Positions 1 to 13,990 are shown, numbered from the stretch's first letter. The stretch: 64,000 nt of DNA from Colius striatus (GCF_028858725.1 NC_084771.1:3128915-3192914), one strand, 5' to 3'. Numbers and translations are program-made. Notes: generated by a model not told the origin, from the letters alone.

Positions 1-1289
1 AGAAGATTTATAAACCTATTTGCTGAAAAGAAGTTGCATTCAATTCTTAAATGAAATCCAATTGTTTACAACTGCAGAATATATTTGGCCGTGCTAGGAG
101 GATGGGACAGAACACTAGCCACTGGTAGCTTTTACTTGCATTTGTTCTGCTCTTCTTACATGGGAGGTGTCAGGGACTTATCCCAGTATCAAGCCATCTG
201 TAGCAGTAAGACCTGATATAGCCACATGATATTTGAAAGGAGACTGATTTAGCTGTTGGCTTGCTTTTTTAAAGCTGGAATAGGAAGACTGAGATGCTCT
301 GAGCAGGCAGACTCCTGTGCAATTGCAGCCTGAGTGCAAAAAGACACTGCATGATGAATTCCCACCTGCATCAAACACTCTTATCTTCTTCCCATTTCTT
401 GTGCCCTCTCCCACTCACCTGGAACTGAACACTTCCCCTTTGTTTTATCTTATCTTGAAAACAAGGAAATACCACGAGCTTCATGTCAATATGACCTCTG
501 TGAACTAGGAAAAAGCTGTCTAATGTAATGCCTTGTGGCTCCATTAAACCAATTAAAGATGCATCTTGAATTCTAGCAGTGCTGGGAAAAGAAAATATGC
601 TTTAGGCTGTGAGTTTGAAAAAAACCAAAAAGTGAAGAGACCAGAGACAAAGACTTGCTCTTTTGCCAGAGGTCCTTTGCAAGATGTGCTTATGTAGGAG
701 TTCCCAAATTTAGCTTTAGCCTCAGTTTTTCCATCTACTGAAGGTTTTCACTTTATGTAAATTCCATGGATTAAATTGAAAATGTCAGCATTTTAGGCAA
801 GTTGAAGGTTAACTGGGGACATAGGAAGCAACCTCTAACAACATGGTTAGGAATTTTCTTCCCATAGTTTAGGAATCAATGAAACAATAATCAATGAAAT
901 ATTCTTACTTATGGAATTTCCTGCGCTCTATCAATGTACAAATTCCCTGTGGAAGACTGAGGACTGAGTTTTGCCTTTAGCTTTCTTCTCATACTTCCAT
1001 GTTAGACTGCACTTTTTGACCAGAAAAATAAGAAGATACTCTTCTAGATTAGAGCAGATCCCTATAGGTTCAGTTTATGACTGGGCTTCCCACATTGACC
1101 ATAGTGTAGTGTAGAGCAGGGCAATGTGGAGGGGCAAAAGCAGGATGTTGACCCTCTCTGAGGACATCTCAGATGGTTGTGCAGTTCCTGGACTGTTATA
1201 AAACAGCTGTCTTGAATGTCTTGTTCTTCTGCAGTTGGTGCTTACCTTTGAGTTAAATCAGCACCAGATAAATAATAAACTAATTATTT
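1..1289. other. Unique AT-rich flank, nothing recognised
   Basis: Only short open frames (under 80 codons), no repeat family and no RNA gene seen. Confidence 0.5.
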
Positions 1290-1955
1290 AGTGCAGCAAC
1301 GTGGCCTCGTGGGCAAGAAGCCAATGGCAGCCTGGGGGCATCCAGCAGAGTGTGGGCAGCAGGGCCAGGGAGCTTCTGCTCCCCCTCTGCTCTGCCACAT
1401 GTGCTGAGGCCTCAGCTGGAGTCCTGTGCCCAGTTGTGGGCTCCCCAGCTGCAGAGGGACAGGGAACTGCTGCAGAGAGGCCAGTGCAGGGCCACCCAGA
1501 TGCTCAGGGGACTGGAGCATCTTCCTTGTGAGGAAAGGCTGCAGGAACTGGGGCTGTTCAGGCTGGAGAAGAGGAGACTGAGGGGGCAGCTCATTCATAG
1601 TTACAGGCATTTGAAAGGTGTTTGTCAAGACAATGGGGCAACACTTTTTTCTGTACTGTCCGGTGACAGACTAGAGGTATTGGACAAAAGGTGGAACATG
1701 AAAGGTTCCACTTCAACATAAGGAAAAGCTTCTTTCCTGTGAGGGTGAGGGAGCCCTGCCCCAGGCTGCCCAGGGAGGATGCAGAGTCTCCTTCTCTGGA
1801 GGTCTTCAAAACCAGCCTGGACGTGTTCCTGCGTGACCTGATCAGCAGGGGGTTGGACTGGGTGATCTTTAAAGGTCCCTTCCAACCTCTACCATACTGT
1901 GATTCTGTGATTATATGAAATGCTGTCTGGGATTCTATGAAATTCAATGAAACCA
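1290..1955 (+). mobile_element. CR1 LINE, 3'-terminal copy of about 660 bp
   Basis: Shows the standard order of the avian CR1 3' region: CCTCGTGGGCAAGAAG-type start, GGAGAAGAGGAGACTGAG (about 1565-1582), AGCTTCTTTCCTGTGAGGG (about 1727), GGTTGGACTGGGTGATC (1851-1867), AAGGTCCCTTCCAACC (1872-1887) and the GATTCTGTGATT tail near 1900. The reverse-transcriptase region is absent, as in most 5'-truncated CR1 copies. The tail continues with degenerate ATTCTATGAA units to about 1955. Open frames inside (up to 131 codons) are broken CR1 non-coding sequence, not genes. It stands out as a GC-rich island in AT-rich DNA. Confidence 0.93.
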
Positions 1956-4900
1956 GGGGTGGACAAATCCAAGAAGAACCAAGCATCCAGATGAAATTTA
2001 TAACTTAGATCCATGTTTTTCAGAAAGAGCCCCTGTACTGTACACGGTACTTTAGCTGGGGATATCATCTCATGAAATGGACAATCTAGTATGACCTTTA
2101 GTAGGGGAACCTTATATAAAGATCATGCATCAGACTAGATTTGTTCCTTCCTTTAGGGGAAAAGCTGTAGTGAGTGCTTACAGTGACAAGCTTGGCTTCT
2201 GACTTTATCAGTGTGACAAAACTGGGGTTTAGGAAAGCAGTGTAATTTCTGGGTGCATGTACTACCTCAGCATCAGCAAGATGTGACAAAAAGTTACCTT
2301 CCATTATCCCCAACTTGCCTTTGACTTCAGCCTGGCTCATATATTGAAATCATTAGAAAAAAATGTGTAATGCAACAGAAGTATTTACAGTTTACCTGAA
2401 AATGATTTGTATCTTTTTACTTTCCACACCACTGGTGAGGTCCAGAAGCTGCTTCCCTCTGTCTGACTGCAGAGGGGATCTGTAGTCACTTCTCAGCTGC
2501 ATCTGGAGACACCTGATCTTGGATGAAAAGAAATGGTGAACTTTTGATAAATGCTGTGCTGAGACAAAGTCTGAAGATCTGCCCTCAGGTGTAACAAGAT
2601 GATGTTTCTGCAGATATCCCACAGAAATACTTACACTGCTCTGTTAGCTCACATTAAACTAGAATTACATTTCACCAGCTTCATTGTCAGGCCAGGGGAA
2701 AAGTAAAACATTTACTCTGCTGAATCCAGAAGGACACCACCAACAAATTCCCTGCCTCGTGCTGTCTGTGCAATGGAATTCTCTTCCAACAGTGGAAGAC
2801 AGCTCTGTTTCTGTAGACAGAGAGCTGCAATTGCTAGTGAGGCAGCTGAGGTGGAGCTCATCTGCTTGTAAATGAATTCAGATCAACCTATCACAAGCTA
2901 CAATCGCTGCTTCTGGTCCTGGACATCACATCAGTGCCACATTAAAATGGGAGGGCTGGAGTCTCATACACAAGCAGCTATGAAGCCTCTACCATCATGT
3001 CTTGGCTACTTTCTGCCTGTTAGCAGGAGCTGTCACTGTGCATTTCTGGCCTGGCTGGTTTGCATCCCATCTTAATGCTGTTTACACACAGTCCTGTTAT
3101 CAGATGCTCCCAGCCTAGTGGGCAGCCACTCTGTATTGCTCTGTCCAGCTCCTCAGGTTTGACAAGGATGGATGTGAAAAGCAGGGGAATAGCAGGAAAA
3201 TGCAGCATGCTAACAGCAACAAAACCAACAGAAACTGGTAACAGATGACTGCTTTTTTGACATTGCACCTAGCTCGGATATTTTCTCTGAACAATAAGAG
3301 GTCAATAAATCAGTTGGAAGCCAAGTGTTTAACTAATGAAACTGCTGAGCCTTATCTGATAGCAGATAAGTGGGAACCAGATTAAGGAGATCACTAACTC
3401 TAAAGAGAGGTAGCATGGACAGGAGGAGCAAAAATAGATGTCATGTTTTCTCTTTCTCTGGATTAACACAGCAGCAAAGACACAGAAGCAAGAAATTTGA
3501 GACAAACTTTTGACTGAAACAAAAGGACACTTCACCCAGCTTCTCAGTTAAATGCTCCATTCTTTACACTTTCACCAAGGCTTTCAAAGACCATCTGGTT
3601 TGTGCCACAACTGGCTTTTTTAAACTGCTACAGAGATTGCTCTGAATAACCACTATTTCTGTCCTCTAAAACAAAGCACATAGATTACCTTTCAAAAAAC
3701 TGTGTTCTGTGGAGGATCACTGGTCTGAGAAAATCACTAAGTGTTTCTTTAACACCGGTGCAAACCAACCATAACTATCCTGTATCACAACTTTTCATGC
3801 ATTCCCAAAACCTTTTGGAATGTGAGAATCTGTATCAGCACACCTTTTGCTAGAAAATGTTGGGGGAACATGAAATGCATTGAACTGCTCTACAGAATGA
3901 GTAGTTTAAACATTTCCTCTGAAAGTGAGCACAGGCATTACTTTCTGCTTCTCCCCCACACCATACATGCACAAAAGAAAATGTTTTGAGAAAATTACTT
4001 TAATATTGATATTTTTCTTGTAATATAGTCCCTGTTCCTAAGGCAGGGCTTGCAGCATGTTACTGGGGCTGGAAAGCAAAGGCAGATTGATGTTTAACTT
4101 TGTGGTATGGTTTGTACACTGGGAGAGTGGAAATGCTGCTACTGGTCATAAAGATGCTGGCATGTCAAGTCTCTGGCACAGGAACAGCTGTGAGTGAGCA
4201 AGACTGCAGGAGCTTAGCAACCCAGGGCCAGTCACAGGGGAAGCATGAGGCATGCAGTTCTCTGACCTGTTTCTCACAGTGGGCAGAGGGGAAAGGAGAT
4301 GTTGGATATGCTTCTGTGGCAGCAGTGAAGCGAGACACCCTGAACAGCAGGCACTAGTCAGTGAGGAAGGGCAGGAGAGGAGTGAAGCATTTATCCATCT
4401 AGGAGAAAAGTGGCAGCTACAAGTCATTCTGCAATTATTATTTGAGAGTGTTGTAACTCATCTGCACCAGTATTCCCAGGTGTGTCTGGGATTGTGTTAA
4501 GTAAAAGGACTTTTCATTTGCCAAACAAAGGAGTCAGTGGCAAAAAGCTGGTGATGCCTTGCCCAACCCAAGTGAGGCTGTAGAGCAGTCCTTGTCTGTC
4601 AGTGCTGCTGAGCATTTGACAGACTCCACTTACAACACATGTAATAATACTGAGTAAAGGTGTCATGCTCCTGGGAAAACATGCTTCTTTACATTCCCCT
4701 CACTCATTGCTCACCATCTGCAATCAGGCCCCAGTTCTGATCATTGAGTCCAGCACACTGTGATTTATCCTCAGGAAACAGGCAACACCTTCTTGTGTTT
4801 TTCAGATTTCAGCTTAATGTAATCAGATACAGAACTCAACAACTGTTGGATAAAGCACTTACCTGACATGATACAAAACAAGCATCGTATTCAGGGACTG

Positions 4901-7900
4901 CTTGAACCTACAGCCTCCAGTGGTCTCTGCTTCCCTCTTTATCCTCTTCTGCTTCCGAACCACAGTATTTCTGTGCTGCTTGTGATGTTTGGCACTGCCT
5001 ACACTGAAGTCCTTATTTCTGGCAACAATTAACATCTGCTTCTGTCTCTTACTTCTCTCTGATGCCATGCAAGAAAGGTAGAAGCCAATCTGACAACTAT
5101 GAAGTTGTTTAAAAGACCTTACTTGCAATCATGAAACAAAGAAAAAAAGTCAATTGATATCAAACTCCGCTACTATTATATTTTCAATAGTCTTATATTT
5201 ACAGAATTAGGCTTACAACAGACTACTGTTGGCTGTGTTTGGAAAGGTTTGGGGATGACTAGTTGATGATACTTGTCTTTTAAAGCAGTGTTTTGATGTC
5301 TGCTGCTAAGGGCCGTTTATACAAATGCACACATGTAAAACATCTAAACCATCAGAAAGGTTTTGTTTAGCAATGTTGCACTTATATGAGCCACCATCTC
5401 GTCAAGAAATCCCTTCCCTGTAATCAGTACTTACTTTGTAATGCAATTATTTCTTTCAGTATTCCAATCTTACCCATACTGCAAGTCACAAACAGCCCCT
5501 ACCCAATGATACCAGTCTCCACGGGTACTTCAGCTTCAAAGGACTTTGACATCTCAGCTATTCAAAGACAGTCCAATAATTCATACATATTGTTCAGTTA
5601 CCTAGTAGATCTACAGCTCTTGTATCTGTAGATAGAGCTCTCTAGGCTATATTTGGGTGCATTCCCTCATTATATCTCTTCTGAGGTAGCCATTGCTTTG
5701 AGTTTATAGAAAGGGGAGACTTTATAACCTGGGACATGTTGCTTAGAAGATTATCCCATTGGCAAGTGCCATGGTAGTACGTGCCTCCAGAATGAAAACT
5801 GAATAGAGCTGATATTCTATCATTTTATAGGTCATGAATCTTAATGAGTCTTGAGTTTGTGGCTGGTCTTAAAAGTGTTCAGCACATCTATACCAATGCT
5901 TCTTTTGCTTGCAAATTCTTGGGAGTTTGTTTCACCAGGGCAAGAAGATATTTAAACAGCTTCTTTTTGGTCAAGACTTTGTCTTGCCCTGCTACTCTTT
6001 GTTGTCTGTGCATTTAATTCAACTCAAACTCTGAACAATATTTTAACGTGTAGCTATGAGCAGAAACAAACACCCTTCCTGATTTTCATGATACAGCATA
6101 AGAGGAACTCCACTGAAATCACAGGGAAGGGAAAGCAAGGTGGGGCACTTTGAGCTTTCTATTGTTCATAAAAGATCTCTGAAGCAAATACAATGTGAAG
6201 TTCTGGTGAGTGATAAATTTCCTCTTTGGCTGATGTCATTCAGCCTTTTTCTTCTTGTTGCTCAGTCAGGATTCTCTAACCACAGATTTTAAGTGCCTCA
6301 TCCACCATTTTCACAAATGTGGTTACTCATGAGGACATCATTCATAATGACCAGTTTAAACCAGAGTACAGAGACATCAGGAAATCACACAACACAATTG
6401 CTGTGTTTTGGGAAGCCTCTGATTCTTTATGGGAGACCTGAAAGTTCCCAAGGGTGCACATCACCATCAGTGATGTTAATTGTTATCACATTTTGGGAGC
6501 AAAATCTGCCTTGATCCATTATTCTCAGTTAAGTGAATAGTTGCCTATACCTAGAGTCTGAAGTCTACATATGAAGGAATGAAACAACTTGTAAAATCAC
6601 TGAATTTTCATTACAATCAACAGGAGGATTGTGGCCTCTCTGAACATTAGAAAACATAAGCATTTATTAATTTTGTCAGATCCAGACTTAGAAACCTCAT
6701 TATAACTGATTATATTTTCTAACATGTTGCTATACAGCTCACTGATTTAGGGCTTAAACCACACTGAAGTTGCTCTACTTGCCCAGACTTCAAAAAGATA
6801 TGGCAAAATCTCTTTATTCTAGTTCTGTTGCTCTCGTGTCAGACTGAAAAGCAATGAGCAGCCTCATTTCCTACATCAACCCAGATGGAAAGCAGTGTAA
6901 TAATCTGAAAATACCCTGGGCAAACTCATATCTTCATTTTGTCCTGGTTTTGGAAGGGCTTTTGACTACTGTTGATTATATTCAGTATCAAAAGAAGAAG
7001 TTCTTTGCTAAGGTGCAATGATTACACCTGCTACTAAATGCTGAGGCACCTGGGTTTTGGCAGACAAAACTGAGAAAGCAACTCATGAGTCTTCATGTTT
7101 GTAATTGTCACTCAAGCTGCACAGATAAGGACAACAGACCAAGCCACCACATCTATGGGGAATCTGGATTAGACCTATAAAGATGAAAATGCTTTCTTTC
7201 TGATAAAGTGCATGAGTTCAATTGGAACTTCTCCACACGCTGTGATTCATATTGTGAACGTGGTCTTGTACGGACCTAGTGGAGAACTTCCCGAGTCATA
7301 ACTGGCATTTCTGAGAGTCAAAACAATAGTATTAAATTCTGGTCATAGACACACAACATCCTAATAAGCTGGCCTAGAACAAGACATCAGCATCTTACTG
7401 AAATAGTAAACACTGTACCTGCACACGAGTGCTCACCCCTGCTTTGTATCTTTAAAATAACATTTCACCTCATCTTGTTCATGCCTAATATCGTTTCACT
7501 TTCTGATTTTTATCACTTCTGAAAGCTATGAAGAAAACCTCCTGCCTGAGGAGGATAAAATAAACCAAAACTGGCATCCAGAAGTGAATTCTGCTTCCGT
7601 TAGAAAGAGGGGAGCCAGGGATATCACACACGTGTACCTTCAAGATCAATTTGGCCCACAGAAAGAGAATATGTAACTAAAAATGATTTTACCTTTAACC
7701 AAAATCGACTGACCCAGGGAAAATATTGTTTGTTGAAGTTTACAAGTCCAGCTTGCTTGCATTTACATTTTCCTTGTAATGAGTCACTAAAAGGATTAGG
7801 AAGGCAGTCAATCAACTAAGAAGAAAAGCAAAGTTTATGCAGACTATTTTTAAGACTTGCAAGCCCCATCATGAGGAGGCTCTCAGAACAGCCAGAAAGC

Positions 7901-8109
7901 ACCCTGCTTTTACAAATAAGCCACGATCTAGATATATTTTTCAGGAGGACTATTTCTCTCCAGCTTTGTAGAGAAAATCAATATCTTGTTTTCAGATGTG
8001 TAAATGTAGTCGTCTCTCTAAAGTGCCCCGGTCAGTTTACCACACGTTCAGCAGCTGCTTCTTTCCAGGCTATCCCACGATTCCCAGCCTATGAGGATTG
8101 ACAAGGCAA
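1956..8109. other. Non-coding gene-desert DNA
   Basis: Holds the GATA palindrome at 3,351 and an imperfect inverted repeat at 7,224-7,291. Otherwise no supported gene, repeat or RNA. Confidence 0.5.
3351..3370. promoter_or_regulatory. Palindromic double GATA site
   Basis: CTTATCTG - ATAG - CAGATAAG: two perfect 8-bp inverted arms with a 4-bp spacer. Each arm is a full (A/C)AGATAAG-type GATA-factor site. The arms also carry CAGATA/TATCTG E-box-like edges. Confidence 0.4.
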
Positions 8110-8400
8110 TGATAAACTAATGTGCCCCCTCAGCTCTGTGCGCAGCCCATTGTTCCGGCAGCTGAGACCCTCTGCTTCTATTTGCTTTCTCCCACATACA
8201 TTATTCAACAGCCCAGGAAAAGGCCAAGAACCTCTTTCATTCAGGAATTTTGTATTAAAATAATCAATTTCAAACTGAAGCAGGGAGAGGAGGCTTGCTA
8301 CAGGCCAGGCCTATTAATAAGCCACCAGTCTCTGCCATTTGCATTGGGATCATGCTATCATGAGGTAATATATTATTATATTTCTAATCCATAAAAGGAA
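8110..8400. promoter_or_regulatory. Candidate enhancer with SOX and POU octamer sites
   Basis: A repeat-free block with a strong SOX-type site CCATTGTTC (8147-8155), a perfect octamer ATTTGCAT (8337-8344), a TTAAAATAATCAATTT stretch and CTATTAATAA. SOXB1 proteins and POU factors co-bind neural enhancers. The two sites are 180 bp apart and not the fused composite. Conservation cannot be tested here. Confidence 0.4.
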
Positions 8401-11400
8401 GAGAAACCTAAGAGAACTTTCCCTTTTTTTTTTCTCAGCAAAAACCTTAATTACAACACCACCTTCCTGATTTTGGCTCTATTTCCAACGTAACCACCTA
8501 ATTTGTGAGAGTCTATATAATAGACTACGTAGGCTACAACTTGATTTAGAAAGCCTTAGGGAGGGAAAGAGATTTATAGCTCCATAACAGTCAGACAAGT
8601 TGGATTTTAAAAATAACTTAAAACACTTCTTTTCTGAATGTTTCAACAGAGGATTCAAAATTCATTACTCTATGTAAATGTTGTCCTGGCATTGGGGCTT
8701 ATTCAGTCATGCCAAAAAGATGCCCAACGCTGTGAAGTCATAAATCACATGACATTCAAATGCAGTATTTCTCCTTACAGTGCCATCAGAAAGGGAACAG
8801 AGGAGAACAGACAAGACAGGGCATTACTGTTGCACATCACGATGTTTTTTCTGTGGTGCATTTAGGGAAAATAAGACCATCACCTTCAGAAAAGTGAAAA
8901 GTGCCTCTTCTGCAGCCAAAGAGCAGCAATCTCTTGCAAAGTAAAAATATCCTGCACAGAGGAGCTGCTTTTTATGGTATTAACTGGGTCTATTTTTCAG
9001 GGCCAGTTCTGCTCACTCCTCAGTAAACCATCCTACTGCACTGTTGAGTTTTGAGCCAGGCTTTTCCTCTTGCTCCAAATTTATGGCAGCAGTATTTTTA
9101 ATTTGCCCACTCTTGGTAACTTACAGATCAATAATATAAAAGAAACAGTGGTATCAACAGCAAGAAAGGATGGAAAACTCAGGCCCATGGCTGTGGGAGA
9201 TAACAGGAGGCATTGGGCTGCCTTCAAATGGTATTGACCATTGTCTCCATTCATGGTTTCCTTCTCTTCTGCTTGAGATATTGTGGTTGTTCCTTGTTAT
9301 GAACATTCCACCCACTATTTGACATTTCTGTTAACCAAGTGGTGTGAGTGTTGTTTCAGAAATGATTGAAACCTGGTAAGATTTCAGTGAGATAAACATT
9401 ATGTCGACTTTACCAGCAGCATCATCAGCCTGGTGAGCACCAGGGTGGCGAGTGACTAACTAAAGCAGGTTGTGGGCAACTTCATTAAAGAGGAAAAGCT
9501 GCATTAGCAGTCCTGTAGCTTCTCCCCAGTATCTTGGCTTTGAAGTCAAGCAAAACTTGCTCCTTTCAAAAGCCTGAACTTGCAAATCACTGGGGAACAG
9601 CAAAATAATGGAATTTGCCCCATTCTGATAGCAGATGGAGGATTATTCACCAGTTTGTTCTAATGCTGGTACCGAATCTACACATTTACAGATTGCTATT
9701 CCAACAGGAAAGACCAACAATTACTTGATGCTGGAAACACACAATCCAAAGTGAAAAGGGCTAAATGTGCTGGGATTTGTGCTCCTGAGTCACTTCCAAA
9801 GCTCAAAATGCTCAGTGAGTGAATAAAACATTCCAGAAAGTGCTGTGTAGAGCATGAAGCATCCAGCTTCAATAAGCAGATGATTTTTTGCTAGTTGGTG
9901 AGCTATGCCACATAACTATTTGAAGCTTTGTTTTGCATTCTGGAGGGTTTCATTTCATAACTCTGCAAAAGATATGCATGAGACTCACCTAGAGATGAGC
10001 CAGCAAAGCACTTCATTGTGTCCAGATTTTCCATGGTCTGAGCATATCAAGCTCTCCCATTTTCACTGGGAAAACAAACCAATCTTTCCTGCTAAGCATT
10101 TGTGGTTTTGAGGATAGGAAGCCATTCATATGACAGTGGTCAGCTCTTACCTGCTTGGTGGGGAGTTAGAGAGCAGAACTTGACATCTTACATCTTTGCA
10201 TAAGCTATTTGTTTGGTGGAGCAATTGGGAAGGAAGGAGAAGAACCAAGAGAAAGGATTTTGCAGTCCTTTCCTCTACTAAACCATGGTTTCAATGGGAA
10301 GGAAACTTGGGAGCAGAAGCAGGAGAACTTATGGCAGACTGACCAAGTGTGTGGAGCTGGAGCTTGTGCCCACTCCAGGCAGACTGTTATGTTGCCAGGT
10401 CTGGTAATAAAGACAGTGTAGAACACTCGAGCAGTGTGTATTTACCTCTCAGAACATGACCATTTCTCAAAATCTGCCTTTAAAAGGTGGCTAGTATTCC
10501 ATTTTACCATGGCTTCTCTCTGTCAATACACTTTTGATCTTTACAAATATCCAGTTTTTACTCTAAAAGAGCTTCAGATCCTGGAAATGTACTTCTTTCC
10601 AAAGTTCTACTTCTGAACCTGGTTACCCACCATCACTAAATCTCTAAACTAATACAGATTATCTAAAATACAGACTATTTAAAATGTAGAAGCAACCCCA
10701 AAACACTTGTAACACCAACTAATTACAATTCCACAGCAAAGCTGGTCCACAGACCTGTATGTAGTTTCTGACACTAGCTGATATGCAGTTCTTCCACACA
10801 GAATTTGCACTCTGTTAAGCCTCCAAGTTAAATCATCCAGGGTAATAATGTAATTGGAGGTAGGAAAAACGTTAGGAAGTGAGATTGTCTTCCTTGCACA
10901 ACTACCTCAGGGTTTAAAAGGGTGAGGTATCGTGTAACATGTGCCAAAATCTTGTGGTCACTGTAAAACAGATTCTACTTCTCATTTTCTTCTAATGGAG
11001 TGATTCAAAATGCTCCCTGATACAAAAGAAATAATAGAGTTCAGGACTCCATGTAGGCAAACTATACAGTTCTTTCTCACAGATATGTTTACCTTTTATG
11101 TCTCACTAAGCTAAATGCTTTAGTAACTGTGGGCAGCTTCAGTTACTCATTATTAGATCTTTGGTTTAATTCTTCTCCAGTATTCAGCATGTGAATTTAG
11201 TCTGCAATTTGCACTCCATGCTTGCAGCAAGCCCAAAGTGTACAAAGACAAAATGCTGTCACCATTTATCTGCTGCTTTACACATGCGTGGAGCAGAGCA
11301 AAGGGAAAGTGGCAAGCATTTGTAGCCTTGAATTCAAAACAAGCCACATTCACTTGACACAGTGCAGGATAAAAGACAGAGTAGCAGAGATGAAAAAGTA

Positions 11401-13539
11401 AACAGGAAGGGAAAGAGTAAAGAGAAAGAGTAAGGAAGGGATAAGAATAAGAGACACAAACAAACAAACAAAGCCCCCAGCCAACACAATTCTGAAGGGT
11501 AAAATAGAATGGATGGTCAAGGAGAGAAAGAAATCCAAACCTATAAAATGAACTCAGGCCTGAAACATACTGAGTTCTCTCAGGAACAAGCAAAGCTCCC
11601 TGCTGCTACTAAGAGGAGTCCAGTGGTTGCAAAAAATAAGGCAGATCTGGCCACTGCCAACTGGGTGACTGCAACCACCAGTAACAGCAGGCAAAGGCAG
11701 TAGCTCACACCAGTGCAGGGAGAGTCTCAGCTCCATTCTGAACATATAAGCATGATGCAAGAGAGGAGGGATTGTCTGCCAAACTTACACCGAGAAAGAA
11801 ATTGGATTCTCAAACCTCTGAAGAGTCACCAAATTGCCCAGAAAAATGTCCAGGTATCTCTGGAGTATAATGAAAACCATTCTGGTACACTTAGGAAGGA
11901 GAACATCACAGAAGGAGTAATTTGAAGCCCTAAGGGTCCTGTATAACTATGGCTAGGTCAAATCCCAGTGGGAATGTAGAGGTTCCTGTCAGTTTTCTGG
12001 GAAATTGTTGGAACCTGTTATTTCTGTCAGGAGAAAGCAAATTTGTACTTTTAGGAAATCTCATCAATTCCAAATTCCAAGGCTTTTTGTTTTCCTTACA
12101 CGTTGTGACAAAGGTTTTGGACTCTCAGATTTTCTTCTCCTAGGAGAAACTGCATTTTTATTCCTAGGCTACTTCCTCATTCCTGCCTTTACAAATAGAT
12201 TTTTTAAGAAAGGAAGAAAGACATAAATCCCAGGCACTGTGTTTGTAGATGAGTTGAATCACTAATTACATCTTACAAGCCAATGCCATAAGGTGCCAAA
12301 TCCCTCTGAAGTCACCCAGCAGCACTGGGACTGGACGGTGCCCAGCACTTTGTCAGGAAGATGCTTACCAGTATTGAAATGAGCTGCACTGTAATATTAC
12401 ATACTTGCTACTAGAACAAATCCAGAGAAGGGCTAAGTGTCCTCAGCTCTGATTACCTCTCATTGGGAATTGAGAGCACTTGGCAAGATCCAGCCTTAAA
12501 GCTGTCTGGCACATTATCCTATTTCATAGAGTGATTTATTTGAAATGAAAGCATATGGATAGCAAGTGCCAATGGCTCAACAGTGCTAATGTTAGGTGAT
12601 GCACCCATCATGCATGAGAAGAAACATGGTCTCTCCAAGCAAAAGGTAGTGATCCTTGTACTTCTCTCAATAAGATCCTGCCCACGTTCCTGATGAGCAC
12701 ATTTTGAGCTTGTATTATCATTAGTGGGAGGGGGATGGGGGAAGTCCACGTCCCTACATGTTTTCTGTGCTAATCTGAGAGCTGGACCAAATCCCAGTAC
12801 TTGGGTCACTTGTACACAGAGTTCTCATTGTGAACGAGGGGTAAAATGGCAGCCTCTCAGTTGTGCTTTGAAACTATGCATTTTTTAAAACTTGTGTATG
12901 CATAAGCCTCTTATTTAATGAATGACTCCCTTTGTATTTACATGTTCCACCATCCACAGAACAAATAGGGTTTAGCCGTTTGAGAATGAAAACTTCTAGT
13001 CCTCAAGGGACAGAAGGGAAAGTGAAAAAATAGTTGCAGCTATTTTATGGAAGTGGTTAAAAAAAACACCCCAGAAATCAATTAGCCTCTTAGTTTTAGA
13101 TCTTACCTGATCTTTAAGGCATTCTGTGGACACAAATGTATTCTTTCTTACATTACATATTCCACCGCTTCGATTGGGAGGAAAGAAACCCCTGATAGAA
13201 AAGTAACTGAAATGTATTGGTTTCAGTGCAGCTGAATTCAGATCAAAAGTGGACAGAAAAGTTATTTTAGGCTGCTCTGGATCATTATCCTAAATTAGAA
13301 GAGTCTTACCAGACCCTGAAGGCTTCTTAATCTTACAACTTTTTTTTTATCCCTTCCTTTAAATTTGGCTGATAAATGAAATATGTGAAATAATAAATAA
13401 ATTAAAGATATGTGGCAGAAATCATTTCAAAGGATTTAGCAGCCAAGATAGGCATGTACTGAAAGCAGCATTTTAAGTTGTCTTGATTTCCAAAAGGAAA
13501 TAGTTACAAATTAGTTCTAGGGCACTCTGACTCATTTAT
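8401..13539. other. Non-coding gene-desert DNA
   Basis: The longest open frame is 146 codons on minus (11,153-11,593). It is Phe/Leu/Ser/Cys-rich because it reads the complement of an A/G-rich tract. No gene supported. Confidence 0.5.
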
Positions 13540-13990
13540 AAGAGTGGTTCAAGAAACTCTTCAATATTAATTAGTAGCCTGTGAATTCAGCCTATGCAAT
13601 TATGATGAGACAGTTCTTTGGGTATGAAAGAGCTAACTTATCATATTTTTGAATTCACCATCTATAAGCCTGAATATTTTTGTATTTCCATATTTCTCAA
13701 GTAGCACTTAATTTAATCTTATCCCCATTTCTTTCAATAAACCATTGTTGCGTCTCTTAAGCAGCACAGCTTCCTCCTCTAACTCATCTCCCCGTGAAAT
13801 TGGTTTAATGAAGCAGAAAGGTATGAAGCATTAACAACACTGGAATTCATGTGGTAGCACTTCATTTTTCAGAGGCACTCACATTTCCTACCTAATTTAT
13901 AAAATCAGCACACAAATGATTTTTATCACAGCCATTACATCAGTATAAATTACTGCCTTTTCTGTAACACGGCACTTAGTCAAACTGTTG
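13540..13990. promoter_or_regulatory. Candidate conserved non-coding element, TAAT-rich
   Basis: Repeat-free, homeodomain-core-rich sequence (ATTAATTAG at about 13,567, CAATTATGATG near 13,598) with a SOX site CCATTGTTG (13,742-13,750) and sparse retained CpGs (GTTGCGTC, CCCCGTGAAA, AACACGGCAC). Texture resembles avian conserved non-coding DNA. Confidence 0.33.

Noticed and set aside
1284..1986. Open frames of 60-131 codons
   Set aside because: They lie in the CR1 3' end, which is non-coding there.
11153..11593. 146-codon minus-strand open frame
   Set aside because: Phe/Leu/Ser/Cys-rich translation of a polypyrimidine tract; no domain and no splice or start context.
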